A stretch of DNA of 7,295 nucleotides from contig CALLQH010000198.1 of assembly GCA_938014945.1 (NCBI GenBank), forward strand, positions 1 to 7,295, written 5' to 3'. Origin of the DNA: an uncultured bacterium (GTDB lineage Bacteria; Pseudomonadota; Alphaproteobacteria; SP197). The notes beneath the pieces were generated by a model that saw only the letters and a program-made list of their open reading frames with translations, did not search any database and was not told where the DNA came from. Every line of letters begins with the position of its first letter. The stretch's first letter is position 1. Made by a program: the position numbers and the translations under genes. Of this stretch, positions 1 through 6,055 are shown one piece after another.

Positions 1-409
1 GACGGGCCGGGTGACGCTGGTCAATTTCTGGGCCACCTGGTGCCCGCCCTGCCGCGAGGAAATGCCTTCGCTCGACCGTCTGGCCGCGGAATACGGCAGC
101 GACGACCTGGTGGTGATGACCATGTCGCTGGACCGCGGCGATCCTCAGCAGATTGCCGATTTCTACGAGCAGATCGGCGCGGATAACCTCGACATCTACC
201 ACGATCCCAGCATGTCGGTGTCGCGTGCCCTGCGTGTCTTCGGCCTGCCCACGACGCTGCTGGTGGATTATCGCGGCGAGGTGGTGGGCCAGCTTGTCGG
301 CACCGCCGAATGGGACAGCCCGGAGGCGCTGGCGGCGATCCTGCCGCTGGCGCAGCAGGCCCGTGACGCCCGCCTGGGTGTCGCCCAGCAGGCGCAGCTG
401 GAACCCTGA
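1..409 (+). CDS. TlpA/ResA-like thioredoxin family protein (5' end cut off)
   Basis: This is the C-terminal part of a TlpA/ResA/CcmG-like thiol-disulfide oxidoreductase. The frame is open from base 2 to the left edge (it reads T-G-R before the GTG at 11), and that stretch belongs to the usual G-[KR]-V-T-L-V-N-F-W start of the fold, so the true start and any signal or membrane anchor lie upstream; the GTG at 11 is not a credible start. Counting from that valine, the redox motif W-C-P-P-C has Cys11 and Cys14, and the cis-proline loop is G-L-P-T-T (Pro80). Members are normally membrane-anchored or periplasmic and reduce disulfides, often for cytochrome c maturation. The ccdA-type gene begins 2 bases after the stop, which fits a reductant/acceptor pair. 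The exact substrate (apocytochrome c, a copper chaperone, or other) cannot be read from the sequence. The tail after the fold is rich in Ala and Gln. Confidence 0.93.
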   Translation, partial: TGRVTLVNFWATWCPPCREEMPSLDRLAAEYGSDDLVVMTMSLDRGDPQQIADFYEQIGADNLDIYHDPSMSVSRALRVFGLPTTLLVDYRGEVVGQLVGTAEWDSPEALAAILPLAQQARDARLGVAQQAQLEP

Positions 410-411
410 GC

Positions 412-1149
412 ATGGACGTTTCCGGCGTTGGAATCCTGGCTGCTCTGGCGGCCGGCGTGGTGTCGTTCCTCTCGCCCTGCGTCCTGCCGCTGGTACCGGC
501 CTACATCTCCTACATCGCCGGTGAGTCACTGACCGAACTGCAGGGGAAGGCCAGCCGCGCCACCCGATGGGCGGCGATCGGCCTTGCCCTGCTTTTCGTG
601 GCGGGTTTTTCCACGGTCTTCATCCTGTTCGGCGCCAGCGCCACGGCGGCCGGCGACCTGCTGCTCAAATGGCGTTACGAGCTCAACATTGCCGCCGGCA
701 TCGTCGTCATCGCCTTTGGCCTGATCATGATGGGGGCCCTGCGGCTGACGCCGCTGCAGCGCGATCTGCGCTTCCATCTCAACCTTCCCGGCGGCCGTCC
801 GGTCGGCGCCTATGTCCTGGGCGCGGCATTCGCCTTCGGCTGGACGCCCTGCATCGGCCCGGTGCTGGCGAGCATCCTGGCGGTGGCGGCGGTCAACAGC
901 ACGGTGGGTGGCGGCATCCTGCTGCTGGCGGTGTATTCGGTGGGCCTGGGCATACCGTTTGTCGCTGCCGCGGCCTTCACCGGAGCGTTCCTGCGCCACA
1001 GCAAGCGCCTGGGCCGCTTCGGAAGGCGCATCCAGATCGCGGCGGGCGCGGTGCTGGTGCTGATGGGCATTGCCATGCTGACCGGCTATCTCTCCGATTT
1101 TGCCTTCTGGCTGCTCTCGACCTTCCCCTTCCTGCAGAGCATCGGCTGA
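412..1149 (+). CDS. ccdA: CcdA-type cytochrome c biogenesis / thiol-reductant transmembrane carrier
   Basis: A 245-residue, strongly hydrophobic protein with the hallmarks of the CcdA/DsbD transmembrane family. Two membrane-embedded cysteines sit in the family's signature contexts: L-S-P-C-V-L-P-L-V-P (Cys23) and G-W-T-P-C-I-G-P-V-L (Cys147). About six membrane segments are visible, around residues 5-30, 55-78, 91-112, 133-158, 166-195 and 207-240. The family passes electrons from cytoplasmic thioredoxin to periplasmic thioredoxin-like proteins, which keep haem-binding or other periplasmic cysteines reduced. The ATG at 412 follows the TlpA-like stop by 2 bases, so the two are almost certainly co-transcribed, perhaps translationally coupled; the Shine-Dalgarno is weak. 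Length is typical for single-domain CcdA, so this is not a full DsbD, which would carry extra periplasmic domains. The symbol follows the family; orthology to a characterised CcdA is inferred. Confidence 0.94.
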   Translation: MDVSGVGILAALAAGVVSFLSPCVLPLVPAYISYIAGESLTELQGKASRATRWAAIGLALLFVAGFSTVFILFGASATAAGDLLLKWRYELNIAAGIVVIAFGLIMMGALRLTPLQRDLRFHLNLPGGRPVGAYVLGAAFAFGWTPCIGPVLASILAVAAVNSTVGGGILLLAVYSVGLGIPFVAAAAFTGAFLRHSKRLGRFGRRIQIAAGAVLVLMGIAMLTGYLSDFAFWLLSTFPFLQSIG

Positions 1150-1162
1150 TCCCGGACACGCC

Positions 1163-1519
1163 ATGGCGAGCCCCGAATACGAGGCCTATTACGCGGTGAT
1201 CCGGGCGATCCCGCGCGGCCGGGTGATGACCTATGGCGATATCGCCAGGGAAGCCGGCCACCCGCGCTGGGCGCGCCGTGTGGGTTATGCGCTCTCCAGC
1301 CTGAACGATCCCAGGGTGCCCTGGTGGCGGGTGGTCAATGCCGCCGGGCGCATCAGCCGCGGCGGCGGCCGCACGCCCGAGGGCGTCGATCTGCAGCGCG
1401 ACCTGCTGGAGGCCGAAGGCGTGGAGATCGATCTGGAGGGCGTCATCAATCTTGATGTCTTCCGCCACATCCCGGCGCCCAAAAAGAAAGGAGGGAGCCC
1501 GAAGGCTCCCTCCCCATAA
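1163..1519 (+). CDS. Alkyltransferase-like (ATL) protein, MGMT DNA-binding domain family
   Basis: A 118-residue protein matching the C-terminal DNA-binding domain of O6-alkylguanine-DNA alkyltransferases. It begins with E-Y-E-A-Y-Y and contains the helix-turn-helix region with V-M-T-Y-G-D-I-A (Tyr24, equivalent to the nucleotide-flipping Tyr of human MGMT) and A-R-R-V-G-Y-A-L (Arg38, position of the arginine finger). The active-site P-C-H-R-V of true transferases is replaced by P-W-W-R-V-V, with Trp54 at the methyl-acceptor position. It therefore should bind alkylated guanine without removing the alkyl group, as known ATL proteins do, and flag it for nucleotide excision repair. The ATG at 1163 is chosen because homology begins there; upstream codons overlap ccdA in another frame. 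The gap to ccdA is 13 bases, suggesting co-transcription. The last residues (110-117, Gly/Ser/Pro/Lys/Ala) are encoded by the stem-loop of the opposing gene's terminator and are probably a non-functional tail. Confidence 0.9.
   Translation: MASPEYEAYYAVIRAIPRGRVMTYGDIAREAGHPRWARRVGYALSSLNDPRVPWWRVVNAAGRISRGGGRTPEGVDLQRDLLEAEGVEIDLEGVINLDVFRHIPAPKKKGGSPKAPSP
1481..1513 (-). terminator. Intrinsic terminator of the minus-strand solute-binding protein gene
   Basis: Reading the minus strand, a perfect 10-bp GC-rich stem (arms 1504-1513 and 1490-1499) closes a TTCG loop (1500-1503), flanked by C-G to give the very stable C(UUCG)G tetraloop. It is followed at once by TTTCTTTTT (1489-1481). It begins 24 bases after the stop of the solute-binding protein gene. 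On the plus strand the same stem is followed by CCCC and no T tract, so it should act only in the minus direction. It lies wholly within the 3' coding end of the ATL gene. Confidence 0.93.
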
Positions 1520-1537
1520 GTCCGGTCTGCGTCGGGA

Positions 1538-3178
1538 TCAGGCGTCGAGCGCCAGCGTCTCGCCGAAGATGTAGGACGTCGGATGCATCTGGTAGCCCTG
1601 CACCCGGGTATCGGCGGCACAGTAGATCGCTCGCCACACCGGCTGCACGATCGGGCCGTCTTCCTGCATGATCTGCTCCAGCTCGGCCATGACCAGACGG
1701 CGCTCCTCGACGTCGAGGATGCCTTCGGCCTGGGTGAGCTTGGCGTCGAACTCAGGGTTGTTGTAGTGCGACTCGTTCCAGGGCACGCCCGAACGATAGG
1801 CCAGACCCAGAACCATGAAGCCCAGCGGACGATGGGTCCACGAGGTGTAGCCGAACGGCACCTTGTCCCAGACCTCCCAGAACTGGTCCGACGGCATCAC
1901 GTTGATCGCAACGCGGATGCCGGCGTCTTTCCACTGCTCGACCATGGCCTGCACGGAGAGCAGCTCCCAGGCCGGGTCCTTCTTGCACGCGATCTCCAGA
2001 TCGATGCCATCGGGATGGCCGGCTTCGGCGAGCAGGGCACGGGCCGCATCGACGTCGCGGGCCATGAAGGTAAGCTCGGCATAGTCCGGGTGGATCGGCG
2101 AGACGTGGTGATGCTCGCCGGGAGCACCCAGGCCGCGGTGCGAGGCTTCCAGGATCGAAGGCGTATCGACCGCCAGGCGCATGGCCTTGCGGATACGGGG
2201 ATCGCTGAACATCTCGGAGTCGGCCTGGCCGCGGGCGACCGCGGTCTGGGCCGTGTTGGCCGGGATGATCTCGACATGGGGCATGGCCTTGAAGGCGTCG
2301 AGCTGGACGATGTCGCCCTCGTCGATGGCATGGACCTGCTTGGAGGCCAGCGCACCGATGGCGGCAGAGGGATCGTCACCCAGGTCGATGAACTCAAGCA
2401 CATCGACGTAGGGGCCTTCACCGTACCAGGTGTCGTTGCGGGCGTTCTCGAGCACGCCCTTCTCGCCGACCACATACTCGGTCAGCTTGAAGGCGCCGGT
2501 GCCGTTGGAGCCGACGCCGAAGGTGCCGCCTTCGGCCGGATCCAGGATCAGCAGCGGATAGTGGAAGAGATGCTCGGGGATCGCGACGTTGGGCGAACGG
2601 GTGTTCAGCACCACCGTGTGATCGTCGACGACCTGGATGGCGTTCTCATCCCACAGGCCCGTGGCGTCGTCGTTCATCATGTAGCCCTGCATCAGGCCCA
2701 GGACCGACGAGCCGGTCGCGGGATCGAGCACACGATTGAGGTTCCAGGCGACATCCTCGGCGGTGAAGGCGCGGCCGTCATGCCAGTTGACGCCCTGGCG
2801 AACCTTCAGCGTCCAGGTCGAGAGATCCTCGCTGGCTTCCCAGCCCTCGAGAAGATCAGGACGGGTGACGTTGTCGGTGCCGGTGCGGGTCAGATAGCCG
2901 CAGACCTGGCGCACGATGTTGGAGTCGATGACCCACGAGAAGGTGTGCGGGTCCTTGATGACCGTGCAGCGCATGGAGATGCGCAGCGTGCCGCCCATGG
3001 GCATGTCCTGCGCCTGGGCGCGGGGCACGAAGTCCTCACCGGTGATCTTGCCGGCAAAGGCATAGGCGCTGGCCGCGGAGACACCGAGCAGGGACGCGAA
3101 GCGAACGAATTCGCGACGGTCCAGACGGCCCTCGACGAGCTGCTCCTGCAGCGTCTGATAATACGGATGTTGGGACAT
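1538..3178 (-). CDS. ABC transporter substrate-binding protein, family 5 (peptide/nickel/opine type)
   Basis: A 546-residue extracytoplasmic solute-binding protein of the SBP_bac_5 (DppA/OppA/NikA-like) family. The family signature is clear around residues 110-143: G-W-E-A-S-E-D-L-S-T-W-T-L, then V-R-Q-G-V-N-W-H-D-G and F-T-A-E-D-V. The N-terminus has a long polar stretch, then twin arginines in D-R-R-E-F-V-R (Arg21-Arg22), a hydrophobic run (about 25-42) and a plausible A-Q-A cleavage site near residue 56; this is a Tat-type signal by appearance. There is no lipobox Cys. The ATG at 3178 is the only reasonable start: an in-frame TAA lies three codons upstream and a strong GGGAGGAG (3189-3196) sits 10 bases away. 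No permease or ATPase gene is next to it in the window, so it is an orphan binding protein here. Ligand is unknown: peptides, opines, glutathione, nickel and sugars are all bound by relatives. A dedicated promoter and terminator flank it, so it is probably monocistronic. Confidence 0.93.
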   Translation of the reverse strand: MSQHPYYQTLQEQLVEGRLDRREFVRFASLLGVSAASAYAFAGKITGEDFVPRAQAQDMPMGGTLRISMRCTVIKDPHTFSWVIDSNIVRQVCGYLTRTGTDNVTRPDLLEGWEASEDLSTWTLKVRQGVNWHDGRAFTAEDVAWNLNRVLDPATGSSVLGLMQGYMMNDDATGLWDENAIQVVDDHTVVLNTRSPNVAIPEHLFHYPLLILDPAEGGTFGVGSNGTGAFKLTEYVVGEKGVLENARNDTWYGEGPYVDVLEFIDLGDDPSAAIGALASKQVHAIDEGDIVQLDAFKAMPHVEIIPANTAQTAVARGQADSEMFSDPRIRKAMRLAVDTPSILEASHRGLGAPGEHHHVSPIHPDYAELTFMARDVDAARALLAEAGHPDGIDLEIACKKDPAWELLSVQAMVEQWKDAGIRVAINVMPSDQFWEVWDKVPFGYTSWTHRPLGFMVLGLAYRSGVPWNESHYNNPEFDAKLTQAEGILDVEERRLVMAELEQIMQEDGPIVQPVWRAIYCAADTRVQGYQMHPTSYIFGETLALDA

Positions 3179-3188
3179 AACTTCTTAT

Positions 3189-3196
3189 CTCCTCCC
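3189..3196 (-). promoter_or_regulatory. Strong ribosome binding site of the solute-binding protein gene
   Basis: Read on the minus strand this is GGGAGGAG, a near-perfect Shine-Dalgarno, 10 bases before the ATG at 3178. It fixes the start and directly follows the 3' arm of the small hairpin at 3198-3217 (1 base apart), so structure in the leader could affect ribosome access. Confidence 0.85.
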
Positions 3197-3197
3197 T

Positions 3198-3258
3198 TAT
3201 GGCGTTCATTCGCCATAGATTACCCCGGACGCCAACCGGTAACCGGATCGTGGCGTCC
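3198..3258 (-). promoter_or_regulatory. Leader with two inverted repeats upstream of the solute-binding protein gene
   Basis: Two perfect inverted repeats lie between the predicted promoter and the Shine-Dalgarno. The distal one has 8-bp arms GGACGCCA (3227-3234) and TGGCGTCC (3251-3258) enclosing a smaller repeat CCGGT-A-ACCGG (3236-3246), in which AACCGG also occurs twice in tandem 7 bases apart. The proximal one has 7-bp arms TATGGCG (3198-3204) and CGCCATA (3211-3217) with a 6-base loop. All four arms share the core TGGCG or its complement, so the arms could pair in alternative combinations. The sequence shows the repeats; whether they act as an RNA switch, protein operators or mRNA-stabilising hairpins is inference. 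No known riboswitch class is recognised. Confidence 0.6.
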
Positions 3259-3267
3259 ATTAGGACC

Positions 3268-3295
3268 ATTGTTTTCGCAGTGGCCCTGATGTCAA
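3268..3295 (-). promoter_or_regulatory. Putative sigma70-type promoter for the solute-binding protein gene
   Basis: On the minus strand there is a perfect TTGACA -35 hexamer (3290-3295), a 16-base spacer, and AACAAT (3268-3273), which matches 4 of 6 consensus -10 bases. The transcript would start near 3261, about 80 bases before the ATG and immediately before the distal inverted repeat. The -10 is imperfect and the spacer is one base shorter than ideal. Confidence 0.55.
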
Positions 3296-3436
3296 CAGTG
3301 TTCCAAGGCTGGACGTTCGGCAACTCACACCAGTGTCCCGAATCCGACGCCACCTGACCGGTCTGCACCGGAAGGCGTTGTCCCCGGCGTGCAATGGCCC
3401 GATGATGCCGCCGACAGGCACGGGAGCCGGGGAGTC
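3296..3436. other. Remaining upstream region of the AI-2E family gene
   Basis: This is the non-coding part of the divergent intergenic region on the AI-2E gene side. I see an 8-base palindrome GACCGGTC at 3356-3363 and a nearby CGGT...ACCG repeat (3359-3370), but no convincing -35/-10 pair for plus-strand transcription and no RNA gene. A promoter for the AI-2E gene must presumably lie here or overlap the opposite promoter. Confidence 0.4.
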
Positions 3437-4495
3437 ATGGCGCCGCTGAATTTCGTCATCTATGCCGCGATCGCCACCTTGACCTTCTATCTACTGATCG
3501 TCGGCAAGGCGCTGTTGCTGCCCTTCGTGGTCGCGATTGTGTTCTGGTACCTGATCGCTACCCTGGCGGGTTTCTACGGCCGCGTCGGCACCTGGGGCGT
3601 GCGCATGCCGGGATGGCTTGCCACGGTCTTTGCCGTGCTCACCTTCGTGGCGATGCTTTCGGCACTGATCGATCTCACCAGCAACAATGTCAGCCAGGTC
3701 GTCGCCGTGGCGCCGACCTATCAGGCCAATCTGGAGGGGCTGGCCGACCGGCTGGTGGCGCTGACCGGTTATCACATTCCCACCGTGGAACAGATCGCCT
3801 CGCAGATCGACCTGGGTCGTACCGCCGGCACCATTGCCAGTTCGCTCACCGCCTTCGCAGGCAATGTCGGCATCATCCTGGTCTATGTCCTCTTCCTGCT
3901 GTTCGAGCAGCAGAGTTTCGCCACCAAGCTTGATGCCATCGTCACCGATCCCGCCAAGCGCGAGAAGGTCCGCGCCACCCTGCGGCGCATCAACACCGAT
4001 GTACGCACCTACATCTGGGTGAAGGCCATCCTCTCGGTCGCCACGGGTGGCATATCCTATATCGTGATGCGCAGCGTCGGCCTGGACTTTGCCGCGTTCT
4101 GGGCGGTGGTGATCTTCCTGCTGAACTTCATTCCCACGATCGGTTCGATCCTGGGCATCATCTTTCCCACGGTCCTTGCGCTGGTCCAGTTCCCCGACAG
4201 CCTGACGCCCTTCCTGATCGTGTTCATCTGCCTGGGGGCCACGCAGGTCATCACGGGCAATGTCGTGGAGCCGCGCCTGATGGGGCGTTCGCTCAACCTC
4301 TCGCCACTGGTGATCATCCTGTCTCTGGCGGTCTGGGGCAGCATCTGGGGTGTCATCGGCATGTTCCTGTCGGTCCCGATCACGCTGATCGCCATGATCG
4401 TGATGGCGCAGTTCCGCACCACCCGGCCGCTGGCGATCATGCTGTCGAGCGACGGTGTGGTCAGCGGCGATCCCGCCATCGCGCGCGAGGACTGA
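3437..4495 (+). CDS. AI-2E family (PerM/UPF0118-like) membrane transporter
   Basis: A 352-residue polytopic membrane protein of the AI-2E transporter family. Hydrophobic segments are seen at roughly residues 5-45 (two), 60-82, 141-158, 198-214, 218-251 (two), 257-275 and 289-325 (two), with a soluble stretch at 83-135 between the third and fourth, as is usual. Family hallmarks are L-N-F-I-P-T-I-G-S (229-237), G-N-V-V-E-P-R-L-M-G-R-S-L-N-L-S-P (274-290) and the final W-G-x-I-W-G-V-I-G-M-F-L-S-V-P-I-T segment. Despite the name, few members have shown autoinducer-2 export; others are implicated in Na+/H+ exchange or remain uncharacterised, so substrate is unknown. The ATG at 3437 has GGGAG (3422-3426) 10 bases upstream; a GTG at 3389 in frame would add 16 polar residues not expected for the family. 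It is divergent from the solute-binding protein gene, with about 260 bases between the two starts. Confidence 0.92.
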   Translation: MAPLNFVIYAAIATLTFYLLIVGKALLLPFVVAIVFWYLIATLAGFYGRVGTWGVRMPGWLATVFAVLTFVAMLSALIDLTSNNVSQVVAVAPTYQANLEGLADRLVALTGYHIPTVEQIASQIDLGRTAGTIASSLTAFAGNVGIILVYVLFLLFEQQSFATKLDAIVTDPAKREKVRATLRRINTDVRTYIWVKAILSVATGGISYIVMRSVGLDFAAFWAVVIFLLNFIPTIGSILGIIFPTVLALVQFPDSLTPFLIVFICLGATQVITGNVVEPRLMGRSLNLSPLVIILSLAVWGSIWGVIGMFLSVPITLIAMIVMAQFRTTRPLAIMLSSDGVVSGDPAIARED

Positions 4496-4503
4496 AACGC
4501 CGG

Positions 4504-4529
4504 GGTTGGTTCGGGCGCCGCGCCCAACC
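4504..4529 (+). other. Imperfect stem-loop after the AI-2E family gene
   Basis: Starting 8 bases after the stop, GGTT (4504-4507) can pair with AACC (4526-4529), and GGGCG (4513-4517) with CGCCC (4521-4525), giving a bulged GC-rich stem. Alternatively GGTTGG pairs with CCAACC. There is no T tract after it, so it is not a clear intrinsic terminator; it may protect the 3' end of the mRNA or be incidental. Confidence 0.3.
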
Positions 4530-4555
4530 ATATCCCGTCGTGAACACGATGATGC

Positions 4556-4560
4556 GGGAG
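4556..4560 (+). promoter_or_regulatory. Ribosome binding site supporting a TTG start for the thioredoxin/NHL gene
   Basis: GGGAG lies 8 bases before the in-frame TTG at 4569. The same bases overlap or abut the in-frame GTG at 4560, which would then have no usable spacing. This is the main reason for choosing the TTG. Part of the site (4556-4558) could pair with CCC at 4534-4536. Confidence 0.5.
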
Positions 4561-4568
4561 TGAACGGC

Positions 4569-6038
4569 TTGAGCGAACGTAACGATGCGCCTGTGCGCGC
4601 GCCCGAGATCGCGCGGCCCGCGATGACCTGGTTCAACGTGGCAGCCCCGCTCAGCCTGGCCGACCTGCGCGGGCGCATCGTGATCCTGGATTTCTGGACC
4701 TTCTGCTGCATCAACTGCATGCATGTCCTGCCCTCGCTGCACCGCGTCGAGCAGGCATTCCCCGACGAGGTCGCCGTCATCGGCGTCCATTCGCCGAAGT
4801 TCTTTGCCGAGCGTGATCCCGAGAACGTCGCCGCAGCGATCGCGCGTTACGGCATCGCCCACCCGGTGGTCCACGATCCCAACATGACCCTGTGGCGCGA
4901 GTACGCGGTGCGCGCCTGGCCCACCCTGGTCTTCCTCGATCCCGAGGGTTACGTCATCGGCCAGTTCTCCGGCGAGCCGGACCCCGACCGCCTGATCGAG
5001 GCGGTGGGCGATCTGGTGGCCCAGGCGCGCGAGCGGCGCGTGCTCGATCCGGTTCCGCTGCTGGTCGAAACCCCGCCTGCTCCGGAGGGCACGCTCGCCT
5101 TCCCGGGCAAGATCAAGCGCCTGCCGGGCGGCGGCTGGGTCATCGCCGATGCCGGCCACCATCGCATCGTGGTTGCCGACGAGAACGGCGCCGTCACGGC
5201 AACCTACGGCAGCGGGCTGGCCGGTTTTGCCGACGGTACGGCAGGTGAAGCGAGCTTCCGCGACCCCCAGGGCCTGATCGCCGATGCTGCAACCATCTAT
5301 GTCGCCGACACGGGCAACCACGCAGTGCGCGCCATCGACCGGGCGAGTGGCCGGGTGATGACGCTGGCCGGTATCGGCCGTCGTGGCGCTGTGCTGGGCG
5401 GCCCCGCGACCGCACGCGACACCGCACTCGCCTCGCCCTGGGACCTGGAGATCGAGGATGGCCGCCTCTACGTCGCCAATGCCGGCACCCATCAGCTTGG
5501 CGTCATCGACCTTGCCGCCGGCACGGTGGAGCGTCTGGCGGGCAACGGCGCGGAGGCCCTGGTGGACGGCGAGGCGCTGCAGGCCGCAGCACTCGCTCAG
5601 CCTAGCGGCCTCGCGCTCGACAGGGCAGGGCGGCGCCTCTTCTTTGCCGACAGCGAGATCTCGGCCGCCCGCATGCTCGATCTGGAGCGCGGTGTCGTGA
5701 CGACCCTGGTCGGGGCCGGCCTCTTCGACTTCGGTCACAAGAACGGAGCGTTCGAGGACGCCCGATTGCAGCACGCGCTGGGCCTGGCCTGGAGCGAGGC
5801 CGGTCTCGTCGTCGCCGACAGCTACAACCGCGCGGTGCGCCTGCTTGATCTCGACAGCCGCCAGGTCAGCGACATCGAGCCGGGCCTCGTCTGTCAGGAT
5901 CCCGTCTGTCTGCCGCTGGGCGAGCCTGCGGGCATTGCCGTCGCGGGCGAGGGACGCCTGCTGCTGGCCGACACCAACAACCATCGCATTCTCGAGCTCA
6001 ATCCCGCCGGGGCGAGCTATCGCACCTGGATGCACTGA
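4569..6038 (+). CDS. Thioredoxin-like / NHL-repeat beta-propeller fusion protein (NHLRC2-like)
   Basis: A 489-residue protein (from the TTG) combining an N-terminal thioredoxin fold with a C-terminal NHL-type beta-propeller, the architecture of animal NHLRC2 and its bacterial homologues. The thioredoxin part spans about residues 10-155: L-S-L-A-D-L-R-G-R, then D-F-W-T-F-C-C-I-N-C-M-H (Cys46, Cys47, Cys50, so a C-I-N-C redox pair after an extra Cys) and the cis-Pro loop A-W-P-T-L (Pro118). Repeats with V-A-D-x-G/x-N-H-x-x-R run through residues 180-480, for example at 191-201, 245-254, 301-311, 358-368, 415-424 and 466-474. There is no signal peptide, so it should be cytoplasmic. Substrate and partners are unknown. 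Homology (A-P-E-I before the thioredoxin strand) begins upstream of the ATG at 4623, so the start is further left: TTG 4569 has a well-spaced GGGAG; GTG 4560 or a GTG at 4455 overlapping the previous gene are less likely. A Cys442/Cys446 pair sits near the last blades. Confidence 0.9.
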   Translation: MSERNDAPVRAPEIARPAMTWFNVAAPLSLADLRGRIVILDFWTFCCINCMHVLPSLHRVEQAFPDEVAVIGVHSPKFFAERDPENVAAAIARYGIAHPVVHDPNMTLWREYAVRAWPTLVFLDPEGYVIGQFSGEPDPDRLIEAVGDLVAQARERRVLDPVPLLVETPPAPEGTLAFPGKIKRLPGGGWVIADAGHHRIVVADENGAVTATYGSGLAGFADGTAGEASFRDPQGLIADAATIYVADTGNHAVRAIDRASGRVMTLAGIGRRGAVLGGPATARDTALASPWDLEIEDGRLYVANAGTHQLGVIDLAAGTVERLAGNGAEALVDGEALQAAALAQPSGLALDRAGRRLFFADSEISAARMLDLERGVVTTLVGAGLFDFGHKNGAFEDARLQHALGLAWSEAGLVVADSYNRAVRLLDLDSRQVSDIEPGLVCQDPVCLPLGEPAGIAVAGEGRLLLADTNNHRILELNPAGASYRTWMH

Positions 6039-6055
6039 CCCACGGAGGATTGATC

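Noticed and set aside
1490..1513. The stem-loop as a terminator for the plus-strand tlpA-ccdA-ATL transcript
   Set aside because: On the plus strand it is followed by CCCCATAAG with no T tract, and it lies before the ATL stop codon, so it would end the message inside the gene.
3178..3216. Possible leader peptides starting at ATGs inside the proximal hairpin of the solute-binding protein leader
   Set aside because: Both ATGs (one in the arm, one in the loop) open frames that run far into the binding-protein gene out of frame with no early stop, so they do not look like attenuator peptides.
1583..3289. Very long plus-strand open frame (568 codons) opposite the solute-binding protein gene
   Set aside because: It lies antisense to a clear family 5 binding protein, its translation shows no domain and a Gly/Val/Asp/Arg-rich composition typical of the antisense frame of GC-rich genes, and it has no fitting ribosome binding site.
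3491..4780. Minus-strand open frame (429 codons) opposite the AI-2E family gene
   Set aside because: The translation is a highly charged Arg/Asp/His/Gln-rich string, as expected from the complement of a membrane protein gene, so it is not a gene.
4461..6035. Long minus-strand open frame (524 codons) opposite the thioredoxin/NHL gene
   Set aside because: It mirrors a well-supported gene almost exactly, and its product is low-complexity and unlike any family I recognise. It is an antisense shadow.
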